Source of the DNA: Varanus komodoensis
Taxonomy: Eukaryota > Chordata > Lepidosauria > Squamata > Varanidae
Direction: 5' to 3'
NCBI RefSeq assembly: GCF_004798865.1
Contig: NW_025335268.1
Span: forward strand, 89,398,748-89,462,747
DNA: 64,000 nt
The notes under the pieces were generated by a model. That model ran no database searches. It saw only the letters and a list, made by a program, of their open reading frames with translations, and was not told the DNA's origin. Positions 1 through 10,893 of this stretch are shown one piece after another. The position numbers and the translations under genes are program-made. The number at the start of each line of letters is the position of its first letter. Position 1 is the stretch's first letter.

Positions 1-649
1 ATGGGCTTTCTGGTCTATTTGCAGTAAACCTAATTTCAGTCAGTCCTGGGGAAGCTAAAGCCTGAAGTTTTCTGCTCCCCAGTAACTTCTAATTTGTAAA
101 TATTCACTCAGTTCTGAGTTACCTCCATGAACAGAGGTAAGTTGTATCAATGGTCAGGAGGAACTGGCATGACAAAATACTTACTGTCATCCTAGATTAG
201 TCTGTATGATTATTTCACAGCTAACTAGATGATCACATAGTAATGGTTAGCCCTGAAGAAGCAGTTGGAATAGACCGATAGTGCTCTTAATTTGTGCTGC
301 AAATTGCTAATTAAGTCTATGAAAAGGACAAAAAGAAAATAATTCCCTCAGTTAAAAAGATAAATGTTATGGAACTGGCATTTGGACCATTCTGATCCAG
401 AGATGATTTAAAAACCTGCTTTGTGTAGAATTTATAATGGTGCAGGGGGAGCACTGCATGTAATATTCATTTCATCTAAGACACTAAAATGGGCTTCATT
501 AATGGGCACTGAAGCTTTGCTTGTTTGGGGTTTTTTTTGGATTTATTTGGTTTTTTCCTTAGGTATATTCTAATCTATGGGTTATTGTCATTTCAGTCCA
601 ATTTGTTGATTTTTTTCTGGCACACCCCCAAAATAGTTCAGAGTAGCTT
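1..649. other. Unrecognised AT-rich DNA
   Basis: No repeat family, exon or RNA gene was recognised here. The only open frame (525-737) has a T-rich, low-complexity start and no recognisable protein character. Confidence 0.5.
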
Positions 650-1205
650 TTGTTTGCTTGCTTGTTTATTATTAGAGTTTTCCTGTACCATCCACACTAG
701 CCAAATGGCTCTCCAAATGGTTTACAATAAAAATTAAAGAAAAGACCCAACATAATAGAACAATACAAATAATATACATAGGCATAATACAGACCATAAT
801 GCACCAGTCCTGAAACAATTAAAATAAAATACATAATTAGATAAATATTAAACAATAAACACACCATAGTGATCCAATGACATATGAAATGGTGTATAAA
901 ATATGATTCAATGACTTATAAAATATAGTAAAAATAGCATTTTTTTCTTATTTAAAAAAAGGGGGGGGGGGGCTAGTCTGGCACTGAAAATCATAACGAT
1001 TCAGTGCCCGGCACACATCTCTGCAGGACTGATTCCACAACTGGGGCACAACAACCGAAAAGGCCCTTCCCCTAGTGGCTACCTGCTTTGCATCTTTTAA
1101 AGGTGGCTCCCATAGAAGGACCTCAGTGGATGATTTTAAGTTCTGGTTAGGCATTTGCAGAAGACATTCCTTCAGATATCCAGGCCCTAAACCATTTATA
1201 GGAAT
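650..1205 (-). repeat. L2-like LINE 3' part, truncated
   Basis: Read on the minus strand, 1155-1000 encodes a stretch containing RGRAFSVVVPQLWNQ. This corresponds to the AFSVAAPxLWN segment at the C-terminus of L2/CR1-type reverse transcriptases. Downstream on that strand lies an AT-rich 3' UTR ending near 676 with the landmark also seen at 7.6 kb, 41.7 kb and 49 kb (a short inverted CCACCC...GGGTGG-like motif before an A-rich tail). A run of 12 G next to an A-rich tract (950-972) interrupts it. It is 5'-truncated and decayed. L2 versus CR1 is inferred from the protein motif. Confidence 0.7.
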
Positions 1206-2221
1206 TGTGTAATCTAATATGCATTGTGTATACAGGCCAACTCATGAAATTCACAAGTAGGACATGGATGCCTGAGTTGGGAGAGCTTGTCCACACAGAC
1301 TTCTATGCATGCAAGATTCCCTGGGAGCTGGAATGATAATTCCATGGAGGTCCAGCAAAGAGGTCCATGTATGCAGAATTTTCCAGCTCAGACTTCTGTG
1401 CCTAATACAGGGAAATCCAGCAAAACCTCATGATGCTTTTTCATACAAGGGACTATCTTACCCCCAAAGCTTTGATTGGTGGTGAGAGTTCTGAATCTTT
1501 GTTTTTCCCTAATACTTGATAGAAGTTTAAGTGAGAATTAAAACCTTGACACTGTGTAAATAATCTGATCATCAGGCTACTAATCATCACACTCCTTTTA
1601 AAGTGTCAGGATTTGTATCTCACAAACTACTCCAGACAGAGAAAAACATTCCCCTAATCTATTATTACTATAATTAACTCTAGTCCCATATATCTTAGTT
1701 CGATCAGCAGACCTGCCTAAGGTACCAGGAAGTAAACGAAGGGCAAAATCATCCAGCCTTTAAGTTTGCACACATTTCTCCTTCATTTACTTTCCAGCCC
1801 CTATATTTGCATAAATTTAAAGGTTGGGCAGTAAACAGAAAACATTTGTACAACAGGAGTAACTACTCTGAGAAGGAATCATGGAAGAGGAGAGAAAAAA
1901 ACTTTCCATTCTGGAGCAGAGTAAAACTCTTAGGAGGTTGTGTCTGTCCAAGTTTACAAAGAAATTGGATTCCCTCTATGCAAACACGGCATATGAGAAC
2001 AGCATGGAATACTTTTTCAAGCTGAAATTGATATCAGCAATCTGCACAGTACTAGATAGTAATTACCCCTGCATTGGATATATGATATGATGAGGATGCT
2101 AAGAAGATTTGAAGCCTATTGGAAGCAAGCTTTCGAATGATAAAACTTTCTGCAAGTCCCCCCAGAGTGTGTGGTAGCAGAACCCAAAAACCTAAAAAGA
2201 ACCTTTCTAAACCAGACCAGG
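1206..2221. other. Unrecognised intergenic DNA
   Basis: No element recognised. A 69-codon frame at 1881-2090 is lysine- and leucine-rich with a KTLRRLCLSKFTKKL stretch that faintly recalls the N-terminal coil of some retroelement gag proteins. It is too short to support a call. Confidence 0.45.
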
Positions 2222-2375
2222 GGTTCACAGAGTGGCCAGTCAGCTGCTCACAGGAAACTCCAAGCAGGGCATGAGTGAAGCAGAACTCTCCTGCTTATGT
2301 TCACCAGCAACTGGTACATGCTTGGCTCACCTTGCCCCCTCAAAGCAGTATTTGCCTGGCTCTAATATTTACCTG
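2222..2375 (-). repeat. CR1-like LINE 3' UTR fragment
   Basis: The order of landmarks (TTCACAGAGTGGCCAGTCAG, then CCAAGCAGGGCATGAG, then CACCAGCAACTGGTA) is the reverse complement of the 3' end of the CR1-type element also present at 3843-4165. That 3' end follows the segment 'gtggatggctttaaa...' in complete copies. Only the terminal 150 bp or so are kept. Confidence 0.6.
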
Positions 2376-3842
2376 CATGAAGGCATCCACTGTGCCATGG
2401 ACACTTCTATTTGTTTTTAGTTTTCCATTTCACTTCTTTTTGATTTGGAGCTTATAAAAGCACAAGCAGCACAAAAGGGAGGTAAGGGGGAGGAGAGGTG
2501 CCCACCTCAGGAGTCCAAGGGCTCTCACAGTGCTCTGTTGCATAGGAAGGATTTATTGCTTGCAAGCAAAGCCACCTGGTGAGTTTGCTGTGAAGTCCTG
2601 CCAGCAATTCTGTAGAGAAGATCAAAACCCTGTTCATTCAGTGGCTTAATGAGTGTAGGGTGTTTATATGGGGGTGTGTGTATATATGAGGGAGAAAAGA
2701 GAAAAACTTATATTGTGAAATCCATGGGGTTCCGTGTGGGTGAAAGGGTCCCTCAGCATGAATTGAAGTATTCAGAATGAAAATCCAAGGTGAGCATATA
2801 GGAAGCCATTTTCTCAGACTAAATAAACAGAGGCATCGGCCACCCCTATCTTTGCAGAAGCAGCCTCAAGGTGTGCCTAGTAATTACCTGTGAGCCCTGT
2901 GAACAAGTATATTAGTAAGTAATCCTGATCAGTAAACCAGGGGAACAATGCTGACTGTGTTGCACTAGGACATTTCAGTTGTATTAAATGCCAAACATTT
3001 AAAATGAAAAGGGAAGAAAGATTTCTTAAAATTTAGAAGCTGGGATTACTACTAACAAGAACTCTTGATCTACTGAAGAAAGTTTTATCTTCCTTAGCAT
3101 GGAAAGGTTTTGAGGTATGTTCTTACCCTCACCATCACCCTGCCATATAAATTTGGCTATAATGCTGCTTCTCAGCATTCCTCTACACCCTGGTCTTAAA
3201 TACACTTACTGGGGAAGCAATTCCCATTTACCCTAGTTCTCTCAGTCCTGTAAGCCATAGTGACATAGCACACTAATTCAGCACTAAGTGGACAACACAT
3301 CAAACACACACAAAGCAACATTGACCATTGTTTCCACCAGAGAAATTCTCTGCTATCATTTTGTTTTCATAGAAGATGCCCCTGGCCAATATTGACAGAA
3401 AAGAACAATGATCAGGAAGCAATGACACCACCTGAAAAGAGCTCACACCTTACCATGTGTACCCAGATTTGTTTGCCCATGCCTGCTGATGCCCATTTTA
3501 AGGAAGGCCCCTTGTTTCTCCTCCTATCCCCCTCATCCACTACTACTGCCTGTGTTATCACAGCAGCATCCTTAGTGAAAACCCCTGGTAGTGACCCTAT
3601 CTTGAGATGCTAATGCAAAGGGTAACACAGCAAGTGGCATCACAGTTGTCTAGTACATCCAGTGAGTCACTGATGATGGCAGATAGCCACTCATGACTGA
3701 TTTGGTGCCATGCATATGGTAGCAAATAAATGCATAAATAATGATGAGCAGATGGAAACATTAGGTCTGGGAAAAGAGCCATCTCAACCTTCACTGTCAT
3801 CCACCATACAATTGCCTTCTTAATAAATAAGAATAAAAGAGC
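2376..3842. other. Unrecognised intergenic DNA
   Basis: No repeat family or gene was recognised over about 1.4 kb. Short frames at 2452-2637, 3392-3613 and 3597-3800 have no protein-family character. Confidence 0.5.
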
Positions 3843-4165
3843 TGTCCTGGATTAGACAAAAGCCCTGGCTAGTCTGGCATTCTTTTACACAGTAGCAACT
3901 CGAATGCTTATGGGAAGCCCCAAGCAGGGCATGAGCATAATGAAACCCTCTGGCTCATGGTCCACAGCCACTGGTTTTGAGAAACATATTGCCTCCAAAA
4001 CTGGAGATAGTATACAGCCATGGTAACTAGTAGTTATTGATAGCCTTAACCTTCATGTATTTGTCAAATCCCCTTTGAAAGCTGTCTAAGCTGGTGGCCA
4101 TCACTATGTCTTGTGGGCATCAAGGCCATTTGCAATATTCTGGGAATATACACATAGCATTAGCT
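3843..4165 (-). repeat. CR1-like LINE 3' end
   Basis: On the minus strand the segment reads like the final part of a CR1-type LINE: a remnant of 'ggatggctttaaaag..ttgacaaat', then a 3' UTR with 'ggcagtat', 'CCAGTGGCTGTGGACCATG' and 'catgccctgcttggggc', closing near 3843 with the 'ctggactaga..ctgatccag'-type terminus. It is 5'-truncated, as is usual for LINEs. The same terminus is kept in poorer form at 2222-2375 and, on the plus strand, near 34.85-34.92 kb. Confidence 0.7.
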
Positions 4166-7060
4166 AATATCAGAAGCATATTTGTGGCCCTGAAAGAAAT
4201 ATGGTAATCTGTCTTTAGCAATGAATATATTTATCAGTGAACATGTTAACAGTTGCATCTCAACATACTTCAAGCAAGTTTTTTTATTAAGGTTTATTGC
4301 TATGAGATATTCTAAAACTAGAAATGAATATGCTAAAAATGGACTAGTGGCAAGCCAGAAGAAGCTTAACATTTACATCAGTTATGACAAAACAGGATTT
4401 CTTTTGTTAAATAGATTGTGCTAATTCAGCTTATCTAGTGTAAATAAAAATATATGCTTTAGAAGACATGTTCTATCTCATTTACTGCTTCCATGGTGTC
4501 TATTTTAAGTTGTGAACTCATTCTTGTCATTAATGCACAATGTTCAAATGTTGCAAAAGACCTGCATAAGGTATTATTTTGGATCCAGAGGAGTTAATTC
4601 TTATTTCTTGTAAATACAGAGATCCAAAGGGAATTACTTGGATAAAAACTGATTATTACAGAATTTATAGATTAGTTCCCCCTTCCTAACTCCCTCTCTT
4701 CCTCTCTAGTGTATTTCCCATTTGGTGTGTTTAACAACATTCTTAAGTTTTAGCCTGTCTTTCATGTGAAGAATAAAAGGAACGAACAAAGTCTTGATTC
4801 TTCTCATTTTATTTTATGGTTAATGTTGAAAGGAAGTGATGATCCCCCTTAATGCCAGCAGCTAACCCCCTACCCACTCTTGAAAGAAGGAAGTCAATAA
4901 TCTTTGGAGGTTGGATGCATATCACATCTGGATGCCCAAATGTGATTGGCTTCATTTCAGGCATCAGCAGTTATCAGTAGCTAGTTCAGAATTTTCTTTG
5001 GGAAACCATATAGCCATGCAATATTAGCTGGGAAAAGGCATTACAAGATACAGAAGGACTTGCCCAGTACCTGTCTGATTTAAATGAGGAATGATGTTTT
5101 GTTTATTATTTGTGGGAGACAGATATGCTGGCTCATTGTGTATTCTGAAGCTAATTAATAAGAACTTTAGGATAAAGTATGCAGGGGGGTGGGACTTACG
5201 GTTTTTGCTTTTGGTTTTGCTGCCTTTGCTTATGGGCCCATCCATCATTGGAATGCAACCCACAAGTGCATCTCCAAAATTAAATTTAGTCTTCTGGCTG
5301 AAAATGTTTCCCATCCCTTCTTTAGATCAACTTTCCAGCCCATCTTGATGTTACTGTGGTTTGCCAGTCCTGCCTTCTTCTCCAGGCAACAAATGCACTA
5401 TATTCATGAAAAGGGAATGGAGAGAGAGCTGTTTTCATGACAACAGGCTTTTCCTCATGCTAGCAACAAAAGGAGTCCAAATGAAGTTACAAGGTGGGGC
5501 AATAGTACACAAAATTGTAGGTAAAACTGTAGCTGCCATTGGATCTCATCTCCATATGATTATGAGGGATATGAAAACGTTATCTAGGAGTTCCATGAAA
5601 ATTTCCTACTTGCCAACACTCACAACAATGGAAATGCTTCGTTCATATTTGTGAACGAAGATTTTTGTTGGTTTGTATGTTACCTTATTGTATATTTGCC
5701 TAACTTGTCTATTTTCATTGTTTATGATCCAGTAAATGTTCCATGTATCACTCATTCAAGCCAAAGACTGGCTAGTTTCTTGCAACAAACTAGCCTAAAA
5801 TTGCTTATTATAAGCCTCGATTCAATTACTTACCAGCTTGCTAGTCCATTGCCTTACCCGTTGTATATGTAACTGTGAAACATTTACTCAAACCCCTGCC
5901 TTTTCAGTTTTCTTTGTTGAATGCATACCAAGATGTGTTGTTATATTTTCTGCACCTGTGAATATGCGATTTTTCTTCCTAGACATCAAAATCAAAGATA
6001 CTTGTTGCATCCCTAATTATTACTGATACACTGTTGTGATTGCTTGGATGTGTGTACTCATTTATCAGTTTATAAATATGATGATTTCACATACATTATT
6101 CCCTTTGCAGTTTTGGTTGAAAAAAGAGGAATAGTCCTCAACTGAAAATTTCAAGGAGTGTTTGCTTGCTGTGAAGATCTTGAACTGCTAGAGACTGGAA
6201 TGTAAGTGGGGAGGTGGAAGAACACTTTTACCATCCACTTGTGTAGGGAGGGTCCTTCAGGAATTTAAGAGGTGGTCGAGGCAGTTCAGGGAGGGGAGCC
6301 CTGCAACTTGTTTTCCAGGACTCAGCAACTGGCTGCTCTTCCTTCCTGGCTGTTCTTTGGGAGCAGCACTTTGTCATGGAAGGGAAAATGAAGCAGGATG
6401 AAAACTGATGTGCATGTAGAAAACAAAAGACAAGGAGCAGAGGTTCATCATTAAAAGGCCAAGCCCGGAACGAGGATGTCCTAGTTCTTCATCTATTTTA
6501 TAATATTAATGAATGCAATCTTTGAAGTAGGGTGATCCCCCTTTGGCATTTAGTTTTTAAGTTAATTTTGTACTGCCCTGACCCTGTCCAATTTCATGAA
6601 AGTACTAGAACCCTTGTAGATACAAACATGCACACACAAACCCGTACACTGTGAAATCCTACATTGCCACAGAAATGTTTAACCAGGTTATTAGAAAACA
6701 GAATGAGCCAAGTTAATGGACAATTGGCAGCAATGAATTTTCACCCAGAAACTTTTTCAGGATGAAAGGCGAGAGCAGCTTAATTTACAAGCTTAAAAAA
6801 CAAGAAAAAAGAAATTAAGACTTGTTTCTTTGTTGCCACCTGTGTTCAGTTGCTTCCACCTGTAGCAGAGGTGTGTGCTGAATACCAAATCCTCCACCCA
6901 ACATCAAAAAGGGTAGATTTGAACAGATTTGGGAGAAGTCCAAATACAAGTGTGGTGCCTCCAAACCAAACTACATCCCACCCTTAATATTCCTGAAGGT
7001 TTGGTTTTCACAGGGAAACTGAGACATGGCATGTTTCTAAAACATGATACATTTCTCTGC
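4166..7060. other. Unrecognised, repeat-poor DNA
   Basis: Nearly 2.9 kb without a recognised repeat or gene. It holds several short open frames on both strands (for example 5024-5314 minus and 5361-5654 plus), none with a protein-family signature, and a perfect 9 bp inverted repeat at 5637-5660. It may include conserved non-coding sequence, which cannot be judged without comparison to other genomes. Confidence 0.5.
5637..5660. repeat. Perfect short inverted repeat
   Basis: CTTCGTTCA and TGAACGAAG flank a 6-base loop. Both arms match over 9 bp. No terminator-type T-run follows in a way that would matter for a vertebrate gene. The GTTCA/TGAAC core recalls the ends of the transposon at 55.2 kb, but no element is visible around it. 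Confidence 0.7.
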
Positions 7061-7085
7061 AATCTTTGCAAAAGAAGAAGAATAC

Positions 7086-7280
7086 CAGAGGAAAAGTAGG
7101 GATGCATGAAAAAAGCATTATTATCCAATCTGATACAAAGAAAAGTAAATTCAGTAATATGCATACAACTGAAAAATGTGCATCTAAACTATGCACCTTT
7201 GAAAAATGGGAGAAGAATGTAAATGTTGCAAAGAAATACACAAAGGGTACACATATTTGGAAAAATATGGACGTTGGTAT
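7086..7280 (+). repeat. Possible R1-family repeat, left part
   Basis: Begins GTAGGGATGCATGAAAAAAG, like the AGGGATGT end shared by the unnamed repeats in this window. It continues with A-rich 'tgcatacaactgaaaaatgtgcat' type sequence resembling 43.86-44.03 kb read in reverse. With 7880-8186 it might be one element split by the SINE and L2 piece lying between them. This is inference. Confidence 0.3.
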
Positions 7281-7304
7281 CACACTTATACCTGTCTTTC
7301 TTTC

Positions 7305-7500
7305 TCTTGCAAGAAGCCCAAGGCAGTTTACATTACCTTTCTCGTCTCAATTTTATCTTCACAACCCTGCAAAGTAGGCTGAGAGTCTGTGACTGACTCA
7401 AAATCACTCAGTGAGGGTCATGGCTGGGGGGGGGGGGTCTAAAACCCAGTCTCCTGTGTTCTGTGCCATCACTCTGAACCACTGCACCCCGCTGGTTCTA
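7305..7500 (-). repeat. tRNA-derived SINE, antisense
   Basis: On the minus strand the copy starts near 7500 with a tRNA-like head (complement of 'ctgaaccactgcaccccgct', a diverged box A region), has a box B-like region near 7445, a poly-G slip (7425-7437) and the conserved middle 'gtgactgactcaaaatcactcagtgagg' when read on the plus strand. It ends near 7305 in 'aagcccaaggcagtttacat'. The layout (tRNA head, central domain, short tail) matches the plus-strand SINEs at 10617 and 25470. It is decayed. Confidence 0.6.
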
Positions 7501-7540
7501 CACCACATTCATTAGCAAAACTGGAGCTTGACAAAGTTCT

Positions 7541-7543
7541 ATT

Positions 7544-7594
<51 letters not shown>

Positions 7595-7850
7595 TTATTT
7601 GCATTTATATACCACCCTAATAGCCCAGAGGGCTCTCTGGGTGGTTTATAAACATTACAAGCAACCAATCGTAAACAAATAAATTAATCTGCTATAGCAT
7701 GACAGGATAAAATAAGATAGTTAAAATGAAATAAATAAATAAATATATCATTAAAATTAATTAACTTTAAAATATTGGTTAAATAAAAAGGTCTTGACCT
7801 GGCACCAAAAAGCATATAATGACGGCACCAGGCGGACCTCTCAAATTCCA
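7541..7850 (-). repeat. L2-like LINE 3' UTR with (TTTA)n tail
   Basis: A (TTTA)n run of about 55 bp (7541-7597) is the tail of a minus-strand element. Next comes ATATACCACCCTAATAGCCC and CTCTGGGTGGTTTATAAAC, the short foldback that marks the L2-type 3' end. The element then continues through AT-rich UTR to the coding border (CCTGGCACCAAAAAGC, complement of the 'ggtgccaggt' landmark). It is cut off near 7850. The TTTA run is a likely length-variable microsatellite. Confidence 0.7.
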
Positions 7851-7879
7851 TCTTGTACCTTGTTTTGTCTTCTTTCTGT

Positions 7880-8186
7880 ACATATCGGACTGCAAATTTC
7901 ATTTGTGTGAGGCAGGGGGAGTGTTGCGTGAAAATCCACACATATTTTCATCCATTTTTTTCCTAGGAGATGCATGTGTCCATTTTTGTGAAAAGGAGGC
8001 ATTTTTCATTCACAATTTTTTTCAAGTGCATGTGTGCATGCTCTTGGATGCACTCTGCAGGTCCACAAATGACGTGGCATTCTTGGAAGCTTATGGACTT
8101 TAACCACAGATTGCATTCATGTCCATGCTCAGTCCCAAAGACACAGGATAAATCCTGATGGTAAATGAACATCTTGTACATCCCTA
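7880..8186 (+). repeat. R1 unnamed dispersed repeat
   Basis: Aligns by eye with 47790-48018 on the same strand and with 42753-42910 and 61046-61290 on the opposite strand. Shared landmarks, in order: T-rich 'tgtgtccatttttgtg', a CTCTGCAGGTCC block, TTATGGACTTTAACCACAGA, GCTCAGTCCCAAAG, GGATAAATCC, and a terminal TACATCCCTA (8177-8186). No coding capacity. The ends recall a miniature DNA transposon, but no confirmed terminal inverted repeat or target duplication was found. Confidence 0.5.
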
Positions 8187-9282
8187 GTTTTCATCCAGCT
8201 TTGCATGCCCTTGAGAAAAATCCCTGAAATGAGAAGGTACATTTGTGGGGGATGCAGGTTTTTTGATTTTTTTAAGATGAAAGTGTATCCCTCTTTTGGC
8301 TCAGCCTTAAATGGAGAAAACAGTATTGCCTATCCTCCCAAATGCAATTGCGAGGACCATGTTGTGGCTTTAAGGGGAAATCAAATTATTGGGGGGCGGG
8401 GAGCAGTCATTGAAAGGTTTAAAACAATACCATGCTAGAGGTTGCTGGTTTAATGAGCAAAGAATAAATTTAGGCTTTATCTAGTTAAGGAAAAAAATAT
8501 CCTGGAAGCCTCTCCAACAGCCATATGAAAAGCATGTGCCTCCTCCCAGCAACCTTGTCCTTGTGAAAAAGCTCTCCATCTGAATGAGAATGAGGCACTA
8601 TCTACTGTTCTCCAATTAAAGACTGCAAGGGAGTGAGGGTGCCAATTGATTCTCATGCAAGTACTTCTGAAAACACAGAATGGAAATATGTGAAGCGTGT
8701 CCTTCATAGAACAACAGTTATATTGTGCTGCTTCCTTTTAATCTGCAAGGTTAGCTTTCGGGGGAAAAGTGGTGAGGCAGGGACTCCGTATGGACAGCAG
8801 GTTCCCTCCCTCCTGCCACCCCCACACCGAAACAAGTGATAAAGGAACGGGGAGAATATGAGAGAAGCTGCAACATTGTCTACAGGCTTGCTTCTAAAAA
8901 TGGTGTTCCTGTGCTGGGCTTGAAACACCCCCACAAACTATTATATGTAACTCTGTGTTGTGTCCTTCCTTCAAATGTCCTTTGGTCAGTAAAAGTTATT
9001 ATCGGTTAGCTGTTGTTTCATCACTGGTTTTAAGCTTTACTATTTTGGTACTGATGTTATTTCCCTTACATGGAGGAATCCTTCTCTCAATACATACGAT
9101 GTGTGGTGCTTGGTTTGGTTTTGAAAGATATATTGCCATGTTGTTTAGGACACTTTACTGGATAGAGCACCCTAAATTTCCACCAACAGCCCCTAAGAAA
9201 ACAGATCAGAAGTTGAAACCTCTCAACTAGTTAGGAAAAATTTCACAACTAAACTTGAACCTATAAGAATCCATCTCTCCAA
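8187..9282. other. Unrecognised intergenic DNA
   Basis: No repeat or gene recognised. A 91-codon frame at 8955-9230 is hydrophobic at its start (VVSSLVLSFTILVLMLFPL) but has no family resemblance, no clear promoter or splice context, and is probably chance. Confidence 0.45.
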
Positions 9283-9695
9283 GCATTTGCAGGCTTTCTC
9301 TTGTGCTCAGCCCATCTCCCAAAGCAGGCTGAGTCAAGAGGACTGTTTGCAGGACCCCAGCTGCACAAGCTGGAACCTTCATCCTCCACAACTGCTTCAG
9401 CTAGTATGGAAGAGGGATGCTGTTTGCAAGGACAAGCCCCTCTTGAGTAGACCTTTCTTCAGCCCCAGCCACAGGCACTGTTTCTGAGAACAGGTGCCAT
9501 TTTCACAGTACATGGGGATTGATTACTGAAAAGAGTTCTGCAAATACTGGGCATGCTCTCTCTAGGAACTTGGACTCTGGGCCACTGGAAAGTAGACTAG
9601 AGTCCAGGGTGACTAGCCTAGGGAATCCAATGGATTCCCACCCCCAAACAGATTCCTCATGCATCCCTGGTAGCAGTTATGCATCCACAAGGATG
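9283..9695 (+). repeat. R2 unnamed hairpin repeat
   Basis: Begins with an imperfect hairpin (9287-9352: CTCTTGTGCTCAGCC pairing with GGCTGAGTCAAGAG) and continues through CTGCACAAGCTGG-like sequence to GGGAATCCAATGGATTCCCA and a CATCCCTGG end near 9690. The last part matches the reverse of 61365-61520: both encode, in chance frames, SRLES..GNPM..SxPQ. It is one of five or six copies in the window. No coding capacity. Confidence 0.5.
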
Positions 9696-10235
9696 CTGTG
9701 TTAGTCCCTTGCATGGCTGCAAATGTGCACCCATCCATGAGGCTTCTTAAAAAATGAAGATTTGATCACTGTTCCAATATTTGTGGAACTGAGTTAAAGC
9801 AAGATTTAACCTATGAGAGAGAGTGGAATGACTATAGAAGAAGTTCCTTTCAGCTTATGAGCTATAGTGTGTTTGGTCATTCAGCTGAAATTTTCTTGCA
9901 GGCTTTCTGGAATGATGGATTACCATAATTTTCCATGGCCAGTATCCAGCACTGTCGCTGAACCTCTGCTATGTCTTGTTAGCAGTGAATTCTGATGGCA
10001 CAACAGGACTAGTGTTTTCTAGAGCCTCAGGAAATGAACTAAAACATTGGCTGGGTTCACATGACGTGACAAGCAAACATGGCCACCACATTTCACTATT
10101 TTCCCCCTTCAACCTACTGGATCAGGCCCATGGTGGCCAGTCTCCTGCAGTCTTCTTCCCTTTCAGTCCTCCAGTTGCTATTCTAGGAGACAACACAGGG
10201 AGGAAGGAAGGACCTTTTTGACAGCCACAATTGCA
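9696..10235. other. Unrecognised intergenic DNA
   Basis: No repeat or gene recognised. The phrase GGCTGGGTTCACATGACGTG near 10050 recalls the 'ggttcacatc' border at 18.69 kb, but nothing else supports an element. Confidence 0.4.
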
Positions 10236-10580
10236 GGTGGAGTTTAGCTTGCCACAGCTGTCAGGCAGCATCTGCAGCACAGAGAAGGTTCATGCTCTGA
10301 GATGTACTGGGGAGGAGAAAAGAATCGTCAGACACTCTCGTGTCCTGCTGTGAGGGCACCACTAGAGCAGGAGGGGAAATCACCTGTTTCCCTGCTGCTG
10401 TCTGAGAGAAGCCCCTCACACAAAAGCAGCAAGGAGCAGAAGAATCAGCTGGCAGCAGAACCTGATTGGGGACGGTGCCACTCAGCAGATTTCTGTGCTG
10501 CCTCCCACACACAGACCGAGGGAAGCTGCTCATGAGCCAGCAGGAAGGGGAGAATCAGCTGAGCAGCATGGCCCCAACAA
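10236..10580 (-). repeat. R3 GC-rich repeat, copy 1
   Basis: A GC-rich segment built of related blocks that recur about every 110 bp: GAAATCACCTG, then AGAATCAGCTGGCAGCAG, then GAGAATCAGCTGAGCAGC. Its reverse complement resembles 42980-43340, sharing AATCTGCTGAGTGG, 'cagctgattct' and 'ggaggggct.ctctcag' blocks. No known family recognised. It may be part of a transposon or an old minisatellite. Confidence 0.4.
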
Positions 10581-10616
10581 GCTGGTCATCGGCTCGTGTC
10601 CCAGAGATCTTTAGGG

Positions 10617-10884
10617 CTAGTGTGGTGTAGTGGTTAAGAGCATGGGACTGGGACTCAGACGACCTGGGTTCGAGTCCCCGCTCGGCCATGGAGCCAACTG
10701 GGTGACTTTGGGCCAGTCACAGACTCTCAGCCCAACCTACATCACAGGGTTGTTGTTGTGGGGATAAGACGGAGGAGGAGAATGATGTAAGCTGCCTTGA
10801 GCCCTTTGTAGGAAAAAGGCAGGATACAAATAGAATGAATGAATGAATGAATGAATGAATGAATGAATGAATAAATAAATAAAT
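10617..10884 (+). repeat. tRNA-derived SINE with target duplication
   Basis: A near-complete squamate tRNA-derived SINE. The internal RNA polymerase III promoter is visible: box A-like TGGTGTAGTGG and a perfect box B, GGTTCGAGTCC, about 35 bp later. The middle domain (GGTGACTTTGGGCCAGTCAC, CAGGGTTGTTGTTGTGGGGA) is followed by GCCTTGAGCCCTTTG and a tail of (GAAT)n then (AAAT)n. It is flanked by a 9 bp direct repeat, ATCTTTAGG, at 10608-10616 and 10885-10893, which is the target-site duplication of LINE-driven insertion. It is the best preserved SINE here, so it is younger than the copies at 7305, 25470 and 51890. Confidence 0.85.
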
Positions 10885-10893
10885 ATCTTTAGG

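Noticed and set aside
1881-2090. Possible retroelement gag N-terminus
   Set aside because: A single 69-codon frame with a weak basic-coil resemblance and no other part of an element nearby.
8955-9230. 91-codon frame with hydrophobic N-terminus
   Set aside because: One hydrophobic stretch in AT-rich DNA is common by chance. No signal-peptide cleavage context, splice sites or homologue recognised.
10617-10690. tRNA gene
   Set aside because: Boxes A and B are good, but the sequence cannot form a full tRNA with acceptor stem and continues into a SINE body, tail and target duplication.
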